Part shown: positions 11,950 through 23,500 of the stretch, piece after piece
Layout of the letters: each line of letters opens with the position of its first letter
Position numbering within the stretch: the first letter of the stretch is position 1
DNA from: Nymphaea colorata
Taxonomy: Eukaryota > Streptophyta > Magnoliopsida > Nymphaeales > Nymphaeaceae
Direction: 5' to 3'
NCBI RefSeq assembly: GCF_008831285.2
Contig: NC_045143.1
Coordinates: 21,290,854-21,354,853 of the forward strand
DNA: 64,000 nucleotides
Notes under the pieces: generated by a model
Databases searched by the model: none
Told to the model about the DNA's origin: nothing
Seen by the model: only the letters and a program-made list of their open reading frames with translations
Program-made: the position numbers and the translations under genes

Positions 11950-13440
11950 ATTAAGCAGGTGCTGAATCACCCAGGATGGAAGGCTGCTATGCAAGAAGAA
12001 ATATCTGCCCTATATGAAAACCACACTTGGGATTTAGTACCGCATCAACCAAACATGAATATTGTTAGATCAAAATGGGTATACAAGGCAAACTGCAAGC
12101 TGATGGAACTCTTGAGCGACTAAAAGCTTGCTTGGTTGCACGTGGATTCTCTCAACTTGAGGGAGTTGATTTCGTCAAAACTTTTTCTCCTGTTGTGAAA
12201 CTTGGTAGCATCAGAATTATTCTCTCTATTGCTACTATTAGACAATGAGACATCTGCCAACTCGATGTGAAGAACACTTTTCTTCATGGTCAACTTAAGG
12301 AAACAGTTTTCATGTAACAACAACCAGGTTTTGAAGATAGGCGTTTCCCTAATCATGTATATCGTCTCCGAAAAGCACTTTATGGTCTTCGGCAAGCATC
12401 TCGAGCATGGTTTGATAAGCTAAGCTCTTTTCTTTTACAATATGGTTTCTTTTCTAGCATAGCAGATCCATCTCTTTTCATCTATAAGCATCAACATGAC
12501 ACCATTATGCTTCTCATCTACGTCAATGACATGGTTCTCACGGGCAGTAACTCTCAATTGCTGGACCAATTCACCAAGCAGCTTGCAAGTACTTTCACCA
12601 TCAAGGATTTTGGATGACTACATTATCTTTTAGGCATTGAAGTTCATTCTACACATGAAGGACTTTTTCTTTCCCAAACAAAGTATGCCAAGAATTTACT
12701 TGACCGAGCAAATCTGTATAATTCCAAGCCTGCTGTTACACCTATGGTTGAAAAAGACCAAGAAACTTCTTATGAATCTTATCTAGATCGAACTCATTAC
12801 AGATGTTTGATTGGTGCCTTACAATATTTGACCATAACAAGGCCAGAACTATCCTTTAGTGTCAACTATGTGAGCCAACATATGCATAGACCTATGGTAC
12901 AACATTATTAGATGGTGAAGCGTATTCTCAGATATATAAAAGGTACTCTTGATGTGGTCTGAGAATCATGGCTCAAAGTTCTCTAGATTTATATGCTTTT
13001 TGCGATGCTGATTGGGCTGGCTGCCATGAGACAAGAAGGTCTACTACATGTTTTTGTACCTTTCTAAGACATAATTGTATTACATGTTGTGCCAAGAAAC
13101 AAAGCAGAATCACTAGATCAAGCACGGAGGCAGAGTACAGAGCCATGGCATCCACTGGCACAGAGTTAACCTGGATCTCTTTTGTTCTTAGAGATCTTGG
13201 AATTCATTTGAACAGTCCACTGGTGCTTCACTGTGACAATATCACTGCTTTACACATGACCATCAATCTCATCTTTCACCATAGATCCAAACACATTCAA
13301 GTGGATTACCATTATGTTAGATAGAAAGCGGCTGAAGGATCTTTGATCACCAAATTTGTTCCCTCAAAACATCAGATTGCAGACATTTTCACAAAGCCTT
13401 TAACAAGGATTCGATTTCACACCTTAAGGAGCAAACTGGG
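11950..13440 (+). pseudogene. Copia reverse transcriptase and RNase H, broken; catalytic YVDD changed to YVND
   Basis: RT motifs are recognisable across frames: HPGWKAAMQEEISAL near 11970, the fingers/palm segment at 12080-12400 ending RLRKALYGLRQASRAWF, and the active site LLIYVNDMVLTG near 12508-12543, where the copia family has YVDD. The middle Asp is Asn, which should abolish polymerase activity. RNase H forms an open frame at 12968-13324 (DLYAFCDADWAGCHETRRST, STEAEYRAMA, LHCDN). Stops at 12119, 12246, 12315, 12616, 12909 and 13322, with shifts, break the frame. Together the enzymes would copy the element RNA into DNA. Confidence 0.85.
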
Positions 13441-13460
13441 CGTCTATAGTCGGCACAGTT

Positions 13461-13470
13461 TGATGGGGAG
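13461..13470 (+). other. Polypurine tract of the copia element
   Basis: TGATGGGGAG lies directly before the 3' LTR, the expected place for second-strand priming. Confidence 0.6.
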
Positions 13471-13855
13471 TAAAAACAGAGTTGTTAAGGGACCTGATGA
13501 GATAAATCGTCATCTCGAGCTATGCAATTTTGGGGATAAGGCAATAAAGTTGGAGATAGAAGATTACGAAGAGGCAAAGAAGGAAGGCGTTTCAGAAACC
13601 GAGAGAAACATTTTAGAAACCAAGGACAACGTTTTAGAAACCAAGAGAAACGTTTTAGAAACCAAGGAATCCAGAATTAATTCCTATGATCAGAAAACTG
13701 CTATAAATCCTTGTGTTATGAAAGGAAAGCTCAAGTCGTGTAAAACTGGCTGTGGCTGAATAAAAACTCTTCTTTCCTTCTTTGTGGACGTAGGTTCTCT
13801 TTGAACCGAACCACGTTAACATCTGGTGTTCTTCCCTTTTGTTTATTTCTGTTTA
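13471..13855 (+). repeat. 3' LTR of the copia element
   Basis: Direct repeat of 9011-9387 with the same internal 24-nt repeats and TATAAAT at 13702-13708. It ends CTGTTTA before the ctctc flank. Confidence 0.85.
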
Positions 13856-14273
13856 CTCTCCCCCCACCCCCCCAATGCCACCAAGGACTGTCTGGCGGGG
13901 CATCACAGCCAGCCTGCTGACAGCGGTGACCACTTCCCCCTTAAAAAAAAAATTACCCTGTCGCCTCCCCTCCACCACTTTAGCAAGTATTGCCTCCACT
14001 CCACCACTTTGGCTACGCCTCACTGGGTATCACCGGCCGTTTTGGGCTACCGACGATGCCTCGCTGGCCGTCACCGAAGCGGTTGCCAGCAAGCATGGCC
14101 TCCCCTCCACTCCTTGCAAACTGCAGGCTTGATGCGCTGCCGTTTTTTATATATAATTACAAGTGAATAGAGTATTCTATCTAAATAAGATCAGACGCTC
14201 CATAAGGAGCCTATCCCTTACTCTAATATATATATGTATATATACTCCAAAAATAAATAAATAGTATATATAT
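13856..14273. other. GC-richer flank then AT-rich DNA, no gene seen
   Basis: 13860-14130 is richer in C and contains overlapping open frames, but no recognisable protein. A TA-rich tract lies at 14225-14273. Confidence 0.4.
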
Positions 14274-14628
14274 AGAAGTTGGTAAAAACCAGACACCTAG
14301 GTCTAGCATAAAAACGAGACCCATTGATTTTTTGTTCAAAAACTATTTATAATACAATATAAACATCTCAATATATTCATAAAGACTATTTTGATATAAA
14401 ACATGCTTTGATTCAAGTTGTTTTAATGAAAAATGTTGATTTTTTATTATCATGCCGTGGGGGTCATTCATTTTTTCTTATTATAAAAACACCATTAAAG
14501 TCTATAAATGATCAACTTAGTATATGTTTTGCATCAACTCATTCTTAAGATCATATCAACAAAGTTAGACATAAAAAAAAAAACACTTTAAAAATCAAAA
14601 TCAAAGTGCCTGGTTTTTACCAACTTCT
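14274..14628. mobile_element. 355-bp MITE with 23-bp terminal inverted repeats
   Basis: The left end AGAAGTTGGTAAAAACCAGA (14274-14296) is matched by its reverse complement at 14606-14628, 22 of 23 bases identical. The interior is AT-rich and non-coding. Microsatellites abut both ends (TA left, CT then TA right), which hides any target duplication. Superfamily unassigned. Confidence 0.75.
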
Positions 14629-14673
14629 CTCTCTCTCCCTCTCTGCCTATATATATATATATATATATATATA
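14629..14673. repeat. (CT)n and (TA)n microsatellite beside the MITE
   Basis: CT repeats at 14625-14644, then about 13 TA units. Confidence 0.85.
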
Positions 14674-16429
14674 GGCCATTTCTAATATAGTCATTTGGCG
14701 AGCATTTAATGATGATTGTGCGTATTATCAGCAATAGATATGTATAAAAATGATTTCTTTGAGTTTCCTGACAGATTTTATGAAGTACCGCTCTCTTGCA
14801 AAGGGTTGAAAAATTTAGGCAGAACCTGTGATGCCATTTCCATACCATTTCTACAACAAAAATGGAGGAATGGGGTGAAGTCAATTTCTCTTGTGAAATT
14901 AATATTTCCCTACGCTTTGTGCATGCTTGTGTAGCTCTTACTCTAGTATCACTTCACATAAATTTTGGTCCACATCCTTCTGCTTTCGGCATAGTCCTAA
15001 TGGACAGAATGTGTATTTAAGGGCTTTGAACGGGCTAGCTCCATTTGTCCAAACACTTAAGCAAAAGTCCCAAATCTCGATCTAGCTTGTGGCCTCTTGT
15101 GTATATGAACACCAAGAATTTAAATAATCTTCACCAATGACAACTAAACTTCTTGCTTACATAGTCTTTAGATCTCTAAAATAGGTAACTCAAAGATAAC
15201 CTATAGAATAAAGAAAAATAAAGATAATAACTGGTTAATCAAATTATAGAATTTAGAGCTACAAAAAGTCACCAACATTGAGTATGTACCTTAAAACCCC
15301 AGTGAGCAAGCAAAGAAATTAGATTCACAAAATTTATATAAACTTTCTCTTAAGCAATTAATGCAGAACTTTCTAGAAATATATGAGATAGAACTTTGGA
15401 AGTAATAGAACTTACAAAAAATAAGCTGTGTAGAAAGTACAATGTACCCAACCTTGGTAAAAATAAATTTTGTGAGATCTTAACACATTCTACAATCAGA
15501 CTCAATTTTCAAAGTCTAAGAATTTTGTCATAAATCTTGAATTTATGTGTTGAAAGCATAAAAATGCCCTTGACTAAGATATTCATAAATTCAGAAATGC
15601 AAAATACCAATTTTTGAAAAATTTTAAAACCCAACCAAATAGCCTTTAAATTGGATAAAATAGGGTCTGCATTTAGTCAAAATGTAATTTAAGCTACTAT
15701 AATTAAAAAGTTAAAGTGAAAAATGACATGCACTAAATGACTGTAAATCTGCACTTTTATATTCTTCAACATGTATGGACCATTTTTTGCACTATTTGAG
15801 ATAATTCTAGGAAAACAAAAATGACTATAACTATTTTAAGATGATTTGGAGCAAAATGGAAGCACAAAATAAACTAGCCTAGAACAAAAATCAAATACAC
15901 AAAGTTAATGACGACTTTAACTATGTTAAACTATGATACAAGATCCAAAACTATAGCCTATGTTACGAACCAACACACCTATTGATAAAGCAACATGACC
16001 TTCTTTTAAAGTGAGCATCCAAACACGGGGAATTGATGAAAAAAATAAGTGAAATCATTATCTCATTTCTTTTTATCTAAATAAGAAGGAGCTCAGGCCA
16101 GCCTTTCTGTGCTCAATGAAGGTCAAAAAGTTAATAGAGTAGAACTCACAAAAGGATGCAGTTTTGCAAATGCAAAGTCTGCATATGTTGATAAAAACAA
16201 AGTTGCATGAAACTTCATATATCTGACATGATGGACTTACACATGCTAGATATATCTGACTTTGGGAATGCCTAATAATAGTTAATTAATTGGCTTAATT
16301 AAGTTCAAGAAGTGCACAAACAAAGTGTGTCCAAGCTGTTAGTAGCAAGAAAAACATACACGAAGACCGAAGGAGTGAAAGTATTGGCCTAAACAACCAT
16401 TCGAGCATGTGCATTTAGAATTGAATATG
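14674..16429. other. AT-rich intergenic DNA, no gene seen
   Basis: No coding similarity or transposon ends were recognised. Given the decayed integrase just downstream, part of this stretch may be the unrecognisable 5' portion of that element. Confidence 0.4.
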
Positions 16430-17110
16430 TCCTTGGAGAAGTACATGGCCCATCAACAGGAGGTATGTGTTACATCACATTTATTGCTGACTTTTTGAGA
16501 TACACTTGGTGATGTTTAATTAAATTAAAGTTTGAAAAACTATAAAAATTCAAGCGTCCTATTGTTTGGCAAAGAAAAACTTGGTTATAAGATTCAACGT
16601 TTATGAACTAATAATGGTGTAAATATTCCAACAAAATGGAAGAGTTGAATGAAAGAATTGCTACATTGTTAATCATGTCAAAGCCATGATGCATGCAAAT
16701 AACATAAAATCTAGATTTTGGTCGAGTGCAATAACACTATTATGCTTGTGATCAATCAACTACTATAGCCAAAATCTGATTTCAAATCATAAAGTGAGAT
16801 ACCTTATAGAAGGAAGTCATTAGCAATTTACTTCCTAGTATTTGCTTTTGTTTGTCATGTACCTTTGTCAACAACAAAAGACAAAGTTTGACCAAAATGG
16901 ACAAAGATACAGCTTTATAAGATATGATTTGTATTGGAAGAGTTGGAGATGTGATGATCCCAATACAAGATGAGTTCAAAAGCCACGGGACATCATCATT
17001 GATGAAAACCATCTTGGTAGAAGGTACTTTCAAACTCTCAAATTCTTGAGAGAGAACTTCAAGACAAAATATGTTTAGAAGTTCGAAATCATAGAGAATT
17101 TGCATCTACA
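16430..17110 (+). pseudogene. Highly decayed copia integrase fragment
   Basis: Across frames the translation retains the integrase core order: VHGPSTGGMCYITFIADF and RYTLVMF at 16445-16520, then QQNGRVE near 16632 (family PQQNGVAER), FWSSAITLL near 16718 (family FWAEAV), and VFAFVCHVPLSTTKDK around 16840-16880 (family VFGC...HVP...DK). Many stops and shifts intervene. There are no LTRs or other domains nearby. Substrate and role are as for any copia integrase, but it is plainly dead and much older than the element at 9011-13855. Confidence 0.65.
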
Positions 17111-17990
17111 CCTCAACATCCAGAATTACTTTATTGGAGATACAATTTTAAATGATTAAACACAACCTAAGACAAGAGTTAATCATGTTAAACAATGATA
17201 CTAAACATACAAACAACTATCATAACTTGAAGAACTAGAAGAAACACCTATTCATTCTTGAGCATGATCATTGCACATTGATTACAATTATTCTACCTTG
17301 TTTCATACCTTAATTCAAATTCCAACTAGTTACCACCCCTGTATGTAAAGTCTATATTTCCCCAATGACTACTTTATTTGGCTGTCATGTGCTTATGTCA
17401 CCTTTCCTTCCAGCTAGATGATTTGTTATTTCACTAGATGGAAGCTTCATCACTATTGATACTATACCTACAAAAACAATAGATTTTGGTGGGAAAGTTT
17501 GTACTGGTGATTGTTATCATGCTATACGTCTGCTGCTACTCCGACATGTCGTGCCTATACCGGTGATTATTATTACTGGTATATCCTCCACTACTATTTC
17601 CCACTTCTTCTCAAGTGCTCTACATCATTCTCATTCTCTCGCCCTCCCTCTATGTGGAGACTCTCATCCCCTCTCTTGCGATGTCAGCTCCATTCACTAG
17701 CAACCTCTCTCTCTAGAAACATCCTATTTTGCAAGTGACCACTGATTACTAAAACAATTATCCCCTATGGTCACTGCTTAGGGTTTGAATCATTGCAAAT
17801 GATCCAAAATCAAACCAGGAAGAGAAATAGTGATAGAGAATGGGGCATATGTATTCATATTAAAGAACCTGTTTGGACAAAATGAAAACGAGGCATTTTA
17901 AAAATTTTGTGAAAATTATAGCTTTATCTTATATTTTTTTCCTTTTTGAGGAGTTCAATCCTCATCTGCCCTTTCCCTTTTTTTGGTGAA
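17111..17990. other. AT-rich DNA with ACTGGTGATT motifs
   Basis: No gene is seen. Between 17500 and 17585 the motif ACTGGTGATTGTTA and variants (ACCGGTGATTATTA, ACTGGTATAT) recur. The same motif is found at 60455-60620 and 63440-63600. Confidence 0.4.
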
Positions 17991-18147
17991 GCACCGAGAG
18001 AGGGAGAGAATGAGAGAGATGTTGAATGGAGGAAGAAGAGAGAGAAGAAGGAGAAACATGAAGAAACAGGAGGACAAGAGAGAATAGAGAGAGAGGAGAG
18101 AGGGAGAGAAAGGGGAAAATGAGAGAGAGAGAGAGAGAGAGAGGGGA
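17991..18147. repeat. Polypurine (GA-rich) tract
   Basis: About 157 bp almost free of pyrimidines on the plus strand, ending in a pure (GA)n run at 18121-18143. Confidence 0.85.
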
Positions 18148-19353
18148 TTGGCGCTGAAATTAGGTAATCTGATATATTCTCAATTTTCCTTATTTTTTTA
18201 TTTAATTAGCATACTAGAATACATTTTTATTTGGCATGAGTAGAGATTTAGGATTTATGATTATTGTTATCATCGTTGATTATAAAAAAACACTTGTATC
18301 CTTGGGAAAATTGATAGGTGATTTTATAAATTGATCTGGATTATTAGAGGAGAACGACTTCATGATTTGAAGTAATGAAGGGATTTAACTTCAGCTTCAT
18401 ATTGGTAGCACTTTTTTATGTAAAAGAGTGAATGGAATGATGAGTTAGCCTTTTGGGAATCTTAATTGGACTGAATTGCTTGAATGGAGCAAAATAAAGT
18501 TAGTTATGAAGGAAAACAAATATGATCTTAGCATGTTAGAATGAACCAACTTTTTATGCCGTATCAATGGATTTACAGTTGTATGCTACATGTTTAGAGA
18601 GCTTTCATTAGAATCATCTTTTCCTTAATCATGGTGAATGAGATTTAATAGAATAGTATTTTATACGAAAATCTGGTTTAGCATGAGGATGAAGTGAGTA
18701 AAAGTATTATTTAATCACAATTTATACTCTTGAAATCTTATAGAGCTAATGTGGTTGTAGTGAATTAGAAGAATTGAAAAGAGAGTTGTAGTACAGATTT
18801 GTACAATTGAGAGAAAAGTCCATACATAAATTTGTTATTAAAACAATCAATTTTTACATGTCTAGTGGATCGAGACATGCTGGCACACATGAAGACATGC
18901 CCAGATGCCTTACTGAACAAGGAAGTCCTTTCTTACTTTTGTGGTGAGCAGATTCTTATTGAATTATATGCGTACTCTGTTATGTTTGAGCTTACGGGTT
19001 TGTTAGTTACCAAGCTAGAGATATCTAGATATACATATTTACATTCCTTCATGTGTGTATGTAAGATAGAATCATCATGATGTTTAGTAACTTTTCTTAG
19101 ATTTTCAAAATGGATGATATAGATTCCTAATTATGTTGTAATATTGTGTAAATGTGAGCTCAATACGTGTTGTGGACATATTCTTATATAGGGAGTTAAT
19201 AATGGTTTATGATATGAAATAAAAATCTGCTGCTGATCTTTATGCAAAAGTACAAATTTAAGGGGACTACCTATATGACTCTTCATCACAATCTACAGTG
19301 ACTAGCTAAAGTGTTGCATGTAGGTATGACTATTAAGTATACGTTATGCCTCT
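18148..19353. other. AT-rich DNA, possibly part of a split gypsy LTR
   Basis: No gene is seen. Its right-hand part probably belongs to the LTR interrupted at 20003, but I could not place the LTR start. Confidence 0.35.
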
Positions 19354-19577
19354 TAACAATGTTTCAAAGACTAAAAATTAGAGGCGAAAAAATGAATCAT
19401 TTCCTAACATTCTTCTAAAGTCTAGAAATTGGACGTGAATTTCATGAAAAACCTCATAACATTCCTCTAGAGTCTACAAAGTAGAGATGGACTTCCTAAC
19501 GTAGAGTTTAAAAATTGAAAGCAAATACATGTTAACACTCCTTGGAATCTAGAAGCTAGATGTAAAATTATCACTAG
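19354..19577. repeat. Degenerate ~50-bp tandem repeat
   Basis: Five units start with TAAC at 19354, 19405, 19457, 19497 and 19533, sharing the theme TAACATTCCTCTAGAGTCTA followed by a purine-rich half. It lies 425 bp left of the LARD insertion, so probably inside the host gypsy LTR. Confidence 0.6.
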
Positions 19578-20002
19578 AATACCAAATAATTGAATATCTC
19601 AAAAAATAGAAATTTTGTTACTATGAGTAAAATGCCTCTTTAAATTTCGGATTGTGGTATATGAAGGAAGAAATATATGACAACTAAGTACTAGTTGGGA
19701 AATGAATGCTAAAAGTGAGATAGCTGTTGAATATTGTTTGTCTATTGTTTTTTTGCATGACTTATGTCTACTTTGTTACAGTATTACATTTTTGTACTTA
19801 GGACTATTTTCTATTGTGGACATCTCAATGGATTTCTAGGACTCAGAACTCATGTGTTCCCCCTTTTTAGTGAGATGAGATAGAGCACCAAGCTAGGCAA
19901 CAGAGTAAACACATGTAGCTCAGCCATTAAAGTTCCACAGTATATAGATATTAGATGCAAATTTTGGTCATTATTTTCTTTTGTTCCTACGTTGCCTATA
20001 GT
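19578..20002 (+). repeat. Putative left part of a Ty3/gypsy 5' LTR, split by the LARD
   Basis: This ends with the target pentamer atagt (19998-20002). The same pentamer follows the LARD at 34232-34236, and the sequence after it runs 196 bp to an LTR end plus primer site at 34432-34447. Joining the two sides by position implies one LTR. The left LTR boundary is not determined. Confidence 0.5.
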
Positions 20003-20521
20003 TGTTATCACCCCAAATTTTTCCAAAAAAGAGGTGTATTTTATTTTCACTCAAATCTCAAATATTTCATCTGGATTTAATTCCTGAGCCTTAAGCCCGA
20101 CCCTAGACCCAAAACTAACTTCCATATCCTTATCTAAGTCCAATTCATGACTATGCGATCCAAAATAAATCTCCAGGCCCATGCCTGAGTCCAAACGCAA
20201 GATCCAACTTTAGACGTGAGATTCAAATCCAAAATTTGTCTCTCAGATCCAAATTAAATCCAAAACCCAAGTTTAGATCCAAATCGAGAAATTCAAACCC
20301 AAATTCCAAAGCCGAGATCATAACAACGAACGTGCAAGCACAAACCTTCCCTTTGTTTTATGTCTCGTCCTCGCACCAAAATTATGTTTTTGAACTTAAA
20401 CCATTCATTAAAATGAGTCAGCGACCAATTGAACCCAATCCAAATTTAAAGCGAGCCCAGAGTCACTCAAAACGGAGTCAAGCCCCCATTTGTAACAAAA
20501 ACCATTTTATACACATTCCGA

Positions 20522-23500
20522 TGAAAACCTGCTGAGGGTTATGCCCTCTTCCATTTTATTAGTCAAAAAATGCGATATTTACAGCAAAAAATCAAATCCT
20601 TCTCAGGATGATTACATTACCAAAAATCTAGTAGACTGGGATCCCAGCCAACTTGTCTCATAACACATTCTTTATATTCCCTATCACCGGAGCATAAAAA
20701 CAGCATACTGCAAACTTCAACTGATGGTTGTTTGTATGACAACTGCAATCTATTGAGATGACTCTACATGTGCAAAAGAGGCCTGGCCCTTTCTATAGTA
20801 CCTTTGATGGCTTTGTCCAGATCATCTTTCCAAACCTCATTGTTGGCTTGTATGACAATTATCCGCTCATTAGTATTAATCTTACCTAGACATTTGTTCA
20901 AAACCCAGAACACTCTCCCTTCTTTCGATGAATAGCGGACTCTGAAACTATATCCTCCATTGTAGCTTCTAATCAATCTTGCAATGTTGTGCAAGCCCTC
21001 TCCATGCTAACATGCAGTGTCATTGTTGTAATCAACTCATTCTCAGAAGCTCCAATCTGCTGACATAATACCTTGGCGTAGCCAGATTTCCACTCTTTGA
21101 TTATCCACTCTATTCTGGTTTACTTTCTTGTATTGTTCTATACAAGATTCCCAAAATCTAGAGCGATAAGCACCAACTACTTGTTCCTGATCATGTTTCA
21201 CCTTTTCCGCAACTGCCATAAGAACCAGATAGCCCCGTGTAAAGTTATTTTCCATATGCTCGCCCACAGTTTCCATCTAAATTTCCTTCTAAACCACCAA
21301 ATGAGGCATTGTTTAATGGTGTGATCTCTAAGAATCTTCTGATTGAATTTAGCTGCAATGAATTTCCATAACATTTTCGATGCAGGGCAGCCAAAAAACA
21401 GGTGGCTTTCATCCTCCTCGTGTTTGTGGCACAAGACCCACCTTAATAATGCCAACTGCACTCCTAATTTTTTGAGTTTGGCATCAGTCATGGTTCTGCC
21501 TTGACACCCAATGTAAACCATCCAAATCATCCTTGGGAAACCATTTTTTACCCAAATGTATTGACGCTACTTTTCAGTTTCCTTATGCAGCCTAATAGCC
21601 TCCCAAATCCTTTTTCGAGTGATGGGGAGAGTGTGTTGATTAGCCTAGACAAGTGCATCAACCTGGGTATCCACCATGGTCAATGTCGTGTATCAGGCCT
21701 CTATTTGTTCACTTTAGCACACAGCTCCTCATTAGAACCAAGGATAATCTCTCTAACAGTGACTCTAGGATTGATTACCTGAAGGATAGGGTCATTTACA
21801 TCAATCAACATTGCAAGGGGCCTACTTGCCCAGTTGTCAATCCAAAATTTGGCCCTATTGCCATCTTTAATTTTCCAACAGACTTGATCTTTGATTTACT
21901 TCCAAGATTTAACCATATCTTTCCAAAGAACAGAACTTTTAGTAAAAGAGATAAAATGCCACAAACCATGACCTTTGAGATATTTCTTTCTGACATGAAC
22001 TGCCCAAATGTTATTGGTACTTAGTGCTCTACAAGCTAGGTAGGCAAGATTGCTATGTTAGTGTCCTTGATCCTTCTCATGTCGACTCCTCCTTTGCTCT
22101 TAAGTAAGCAAAGCTGATACCATTTAATCAAATGAGCTTTGTTTATGTTATCACTTCTACCCCAAAGAAAGTTAGCACACAGGCTTTCTACTTTTTGGAT
22201 AAATTTAAGGGGCAGTTGATATACCATGCCTGTATGAGATGGGATAGTAGACAATACATACTTGATTAGGCATAGTTTGCCTACATACGACAACAATTTT
22301 TACTTCCGACCCCCCAATTTCTGTGTAATTTTAAGCAGTAGCCTAGAGCATTGATTTTCTGCATTCCGTTTGTTTTGAAGGGGAGTTGCCTACCTTGCCA
22401 TTCTATAATTGGAGCAGCCTTGCTAAGCTCATTTGGGCTGGTGTTAATCCCGATAATAGTGCTTTTGGCTTTGTTTGCTTTGAGACCTGAGCAATTTTCC
22501 AATTCTTGAAGGATTCCCTTGATTGTCTTTAAGGACTTCATGTAGTAGGCTGAGAACATGATCAAGTCATCAGCATAAAACAGTGAGTCAATGCCAGACC
22601 TGTCGTTACCTATTATGGGAAGTTTAACTTGCTTATTTTGAATGACATGCTTCAGGCTTCTCGTGAGCATTTTAGCAACAATGAGGAATAGGTACGGAGA
22701 CAGAGGATCTCCCTATCTTAATCCTCTTTGAGGGAGAAAGCAATTTCCCTCCTTGACATTAAGCACAACTATCATACTAACAGTTCTTACCAAAGTCATC
22801 ACTTTTTGTATCCAGGATCACATCCCAACTCTTGCATGGCATTCTCCAAGAACTCCCATGACACCCTGTCATAGGCTCTTGCTGATGTCAATTTTCAGAC
22901 ACAGAGACTTGCTCTTCCTAGCTTCCATTGAGTGGATTAGTTCTTGACCTAGCAAAATGCTGTCTTGGATGCATCTCCCTGCTAAGAAGTCATTTTGGTT
23001 AGCATCAACAATACAACATAATATAGGTCTCATCCTTCTTACCATGATACGACTTAAGAATTTGGTGGTCCCATTGCAAAGCGAGATGGGCCTAAAATTT
23101 TCAATATTATGATCACCTGGAGTCTTTTGAATGACAGCAATATGCATTCTGTTGGCCTTGCGAACCAACTTACCATGGCCAAAAAAATTTCTAATATAAG
23201 ATTGAATGTCATCTTTAACAATGTCCCAATTATGAATGTAAAACTAGTTTGGGAATCCATCGGAGCCAAGAGCAGAGTCAGGGTCTGCACCCTTGATCAC
23301 CCAAATGATTTCCTCTTTAGAGATGGGGGCTAGTAAGCTGACATTCTCTGCAGTTGTGAATATTTTCCCTTCACGCATCTTGTAAGACAACTGCCCTGTT
23401 TCATTGCCTCCGCTCAACAGGTTGCTTAAGTGATCATGAAAGGCCTTGCGGATGTCTTCCTACTCTTTGACTTTTTGTCCATCCCCTGTGATTGCACTAA

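Larger units (their letters stand above)
9011..13855 (+). mobile_element. Complete but inactive Ty1/copia retrotransposon
   Basis: Direct LTRs (9011-9387 and 13471-13855) flank a PBS matching initiator tRNA-Met, a gag region, a copia-order pol (protease, integrase, RT, RNase H) and a polypurine tract. The LTRs appear to start TAAAAA and end TTTA instead of TG...CA. Flanks are ctccc (9006-9010) and ctctc (13856-13860), a target duplication with one mismatch. By eye the LTRs differ at roughly 24 of 375 positions, plus a 6-bp indel. Coding regions carry several stops and frameshifts and two altered catalytic sites, so the element cannot move by itself. Confidence 0.9.
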
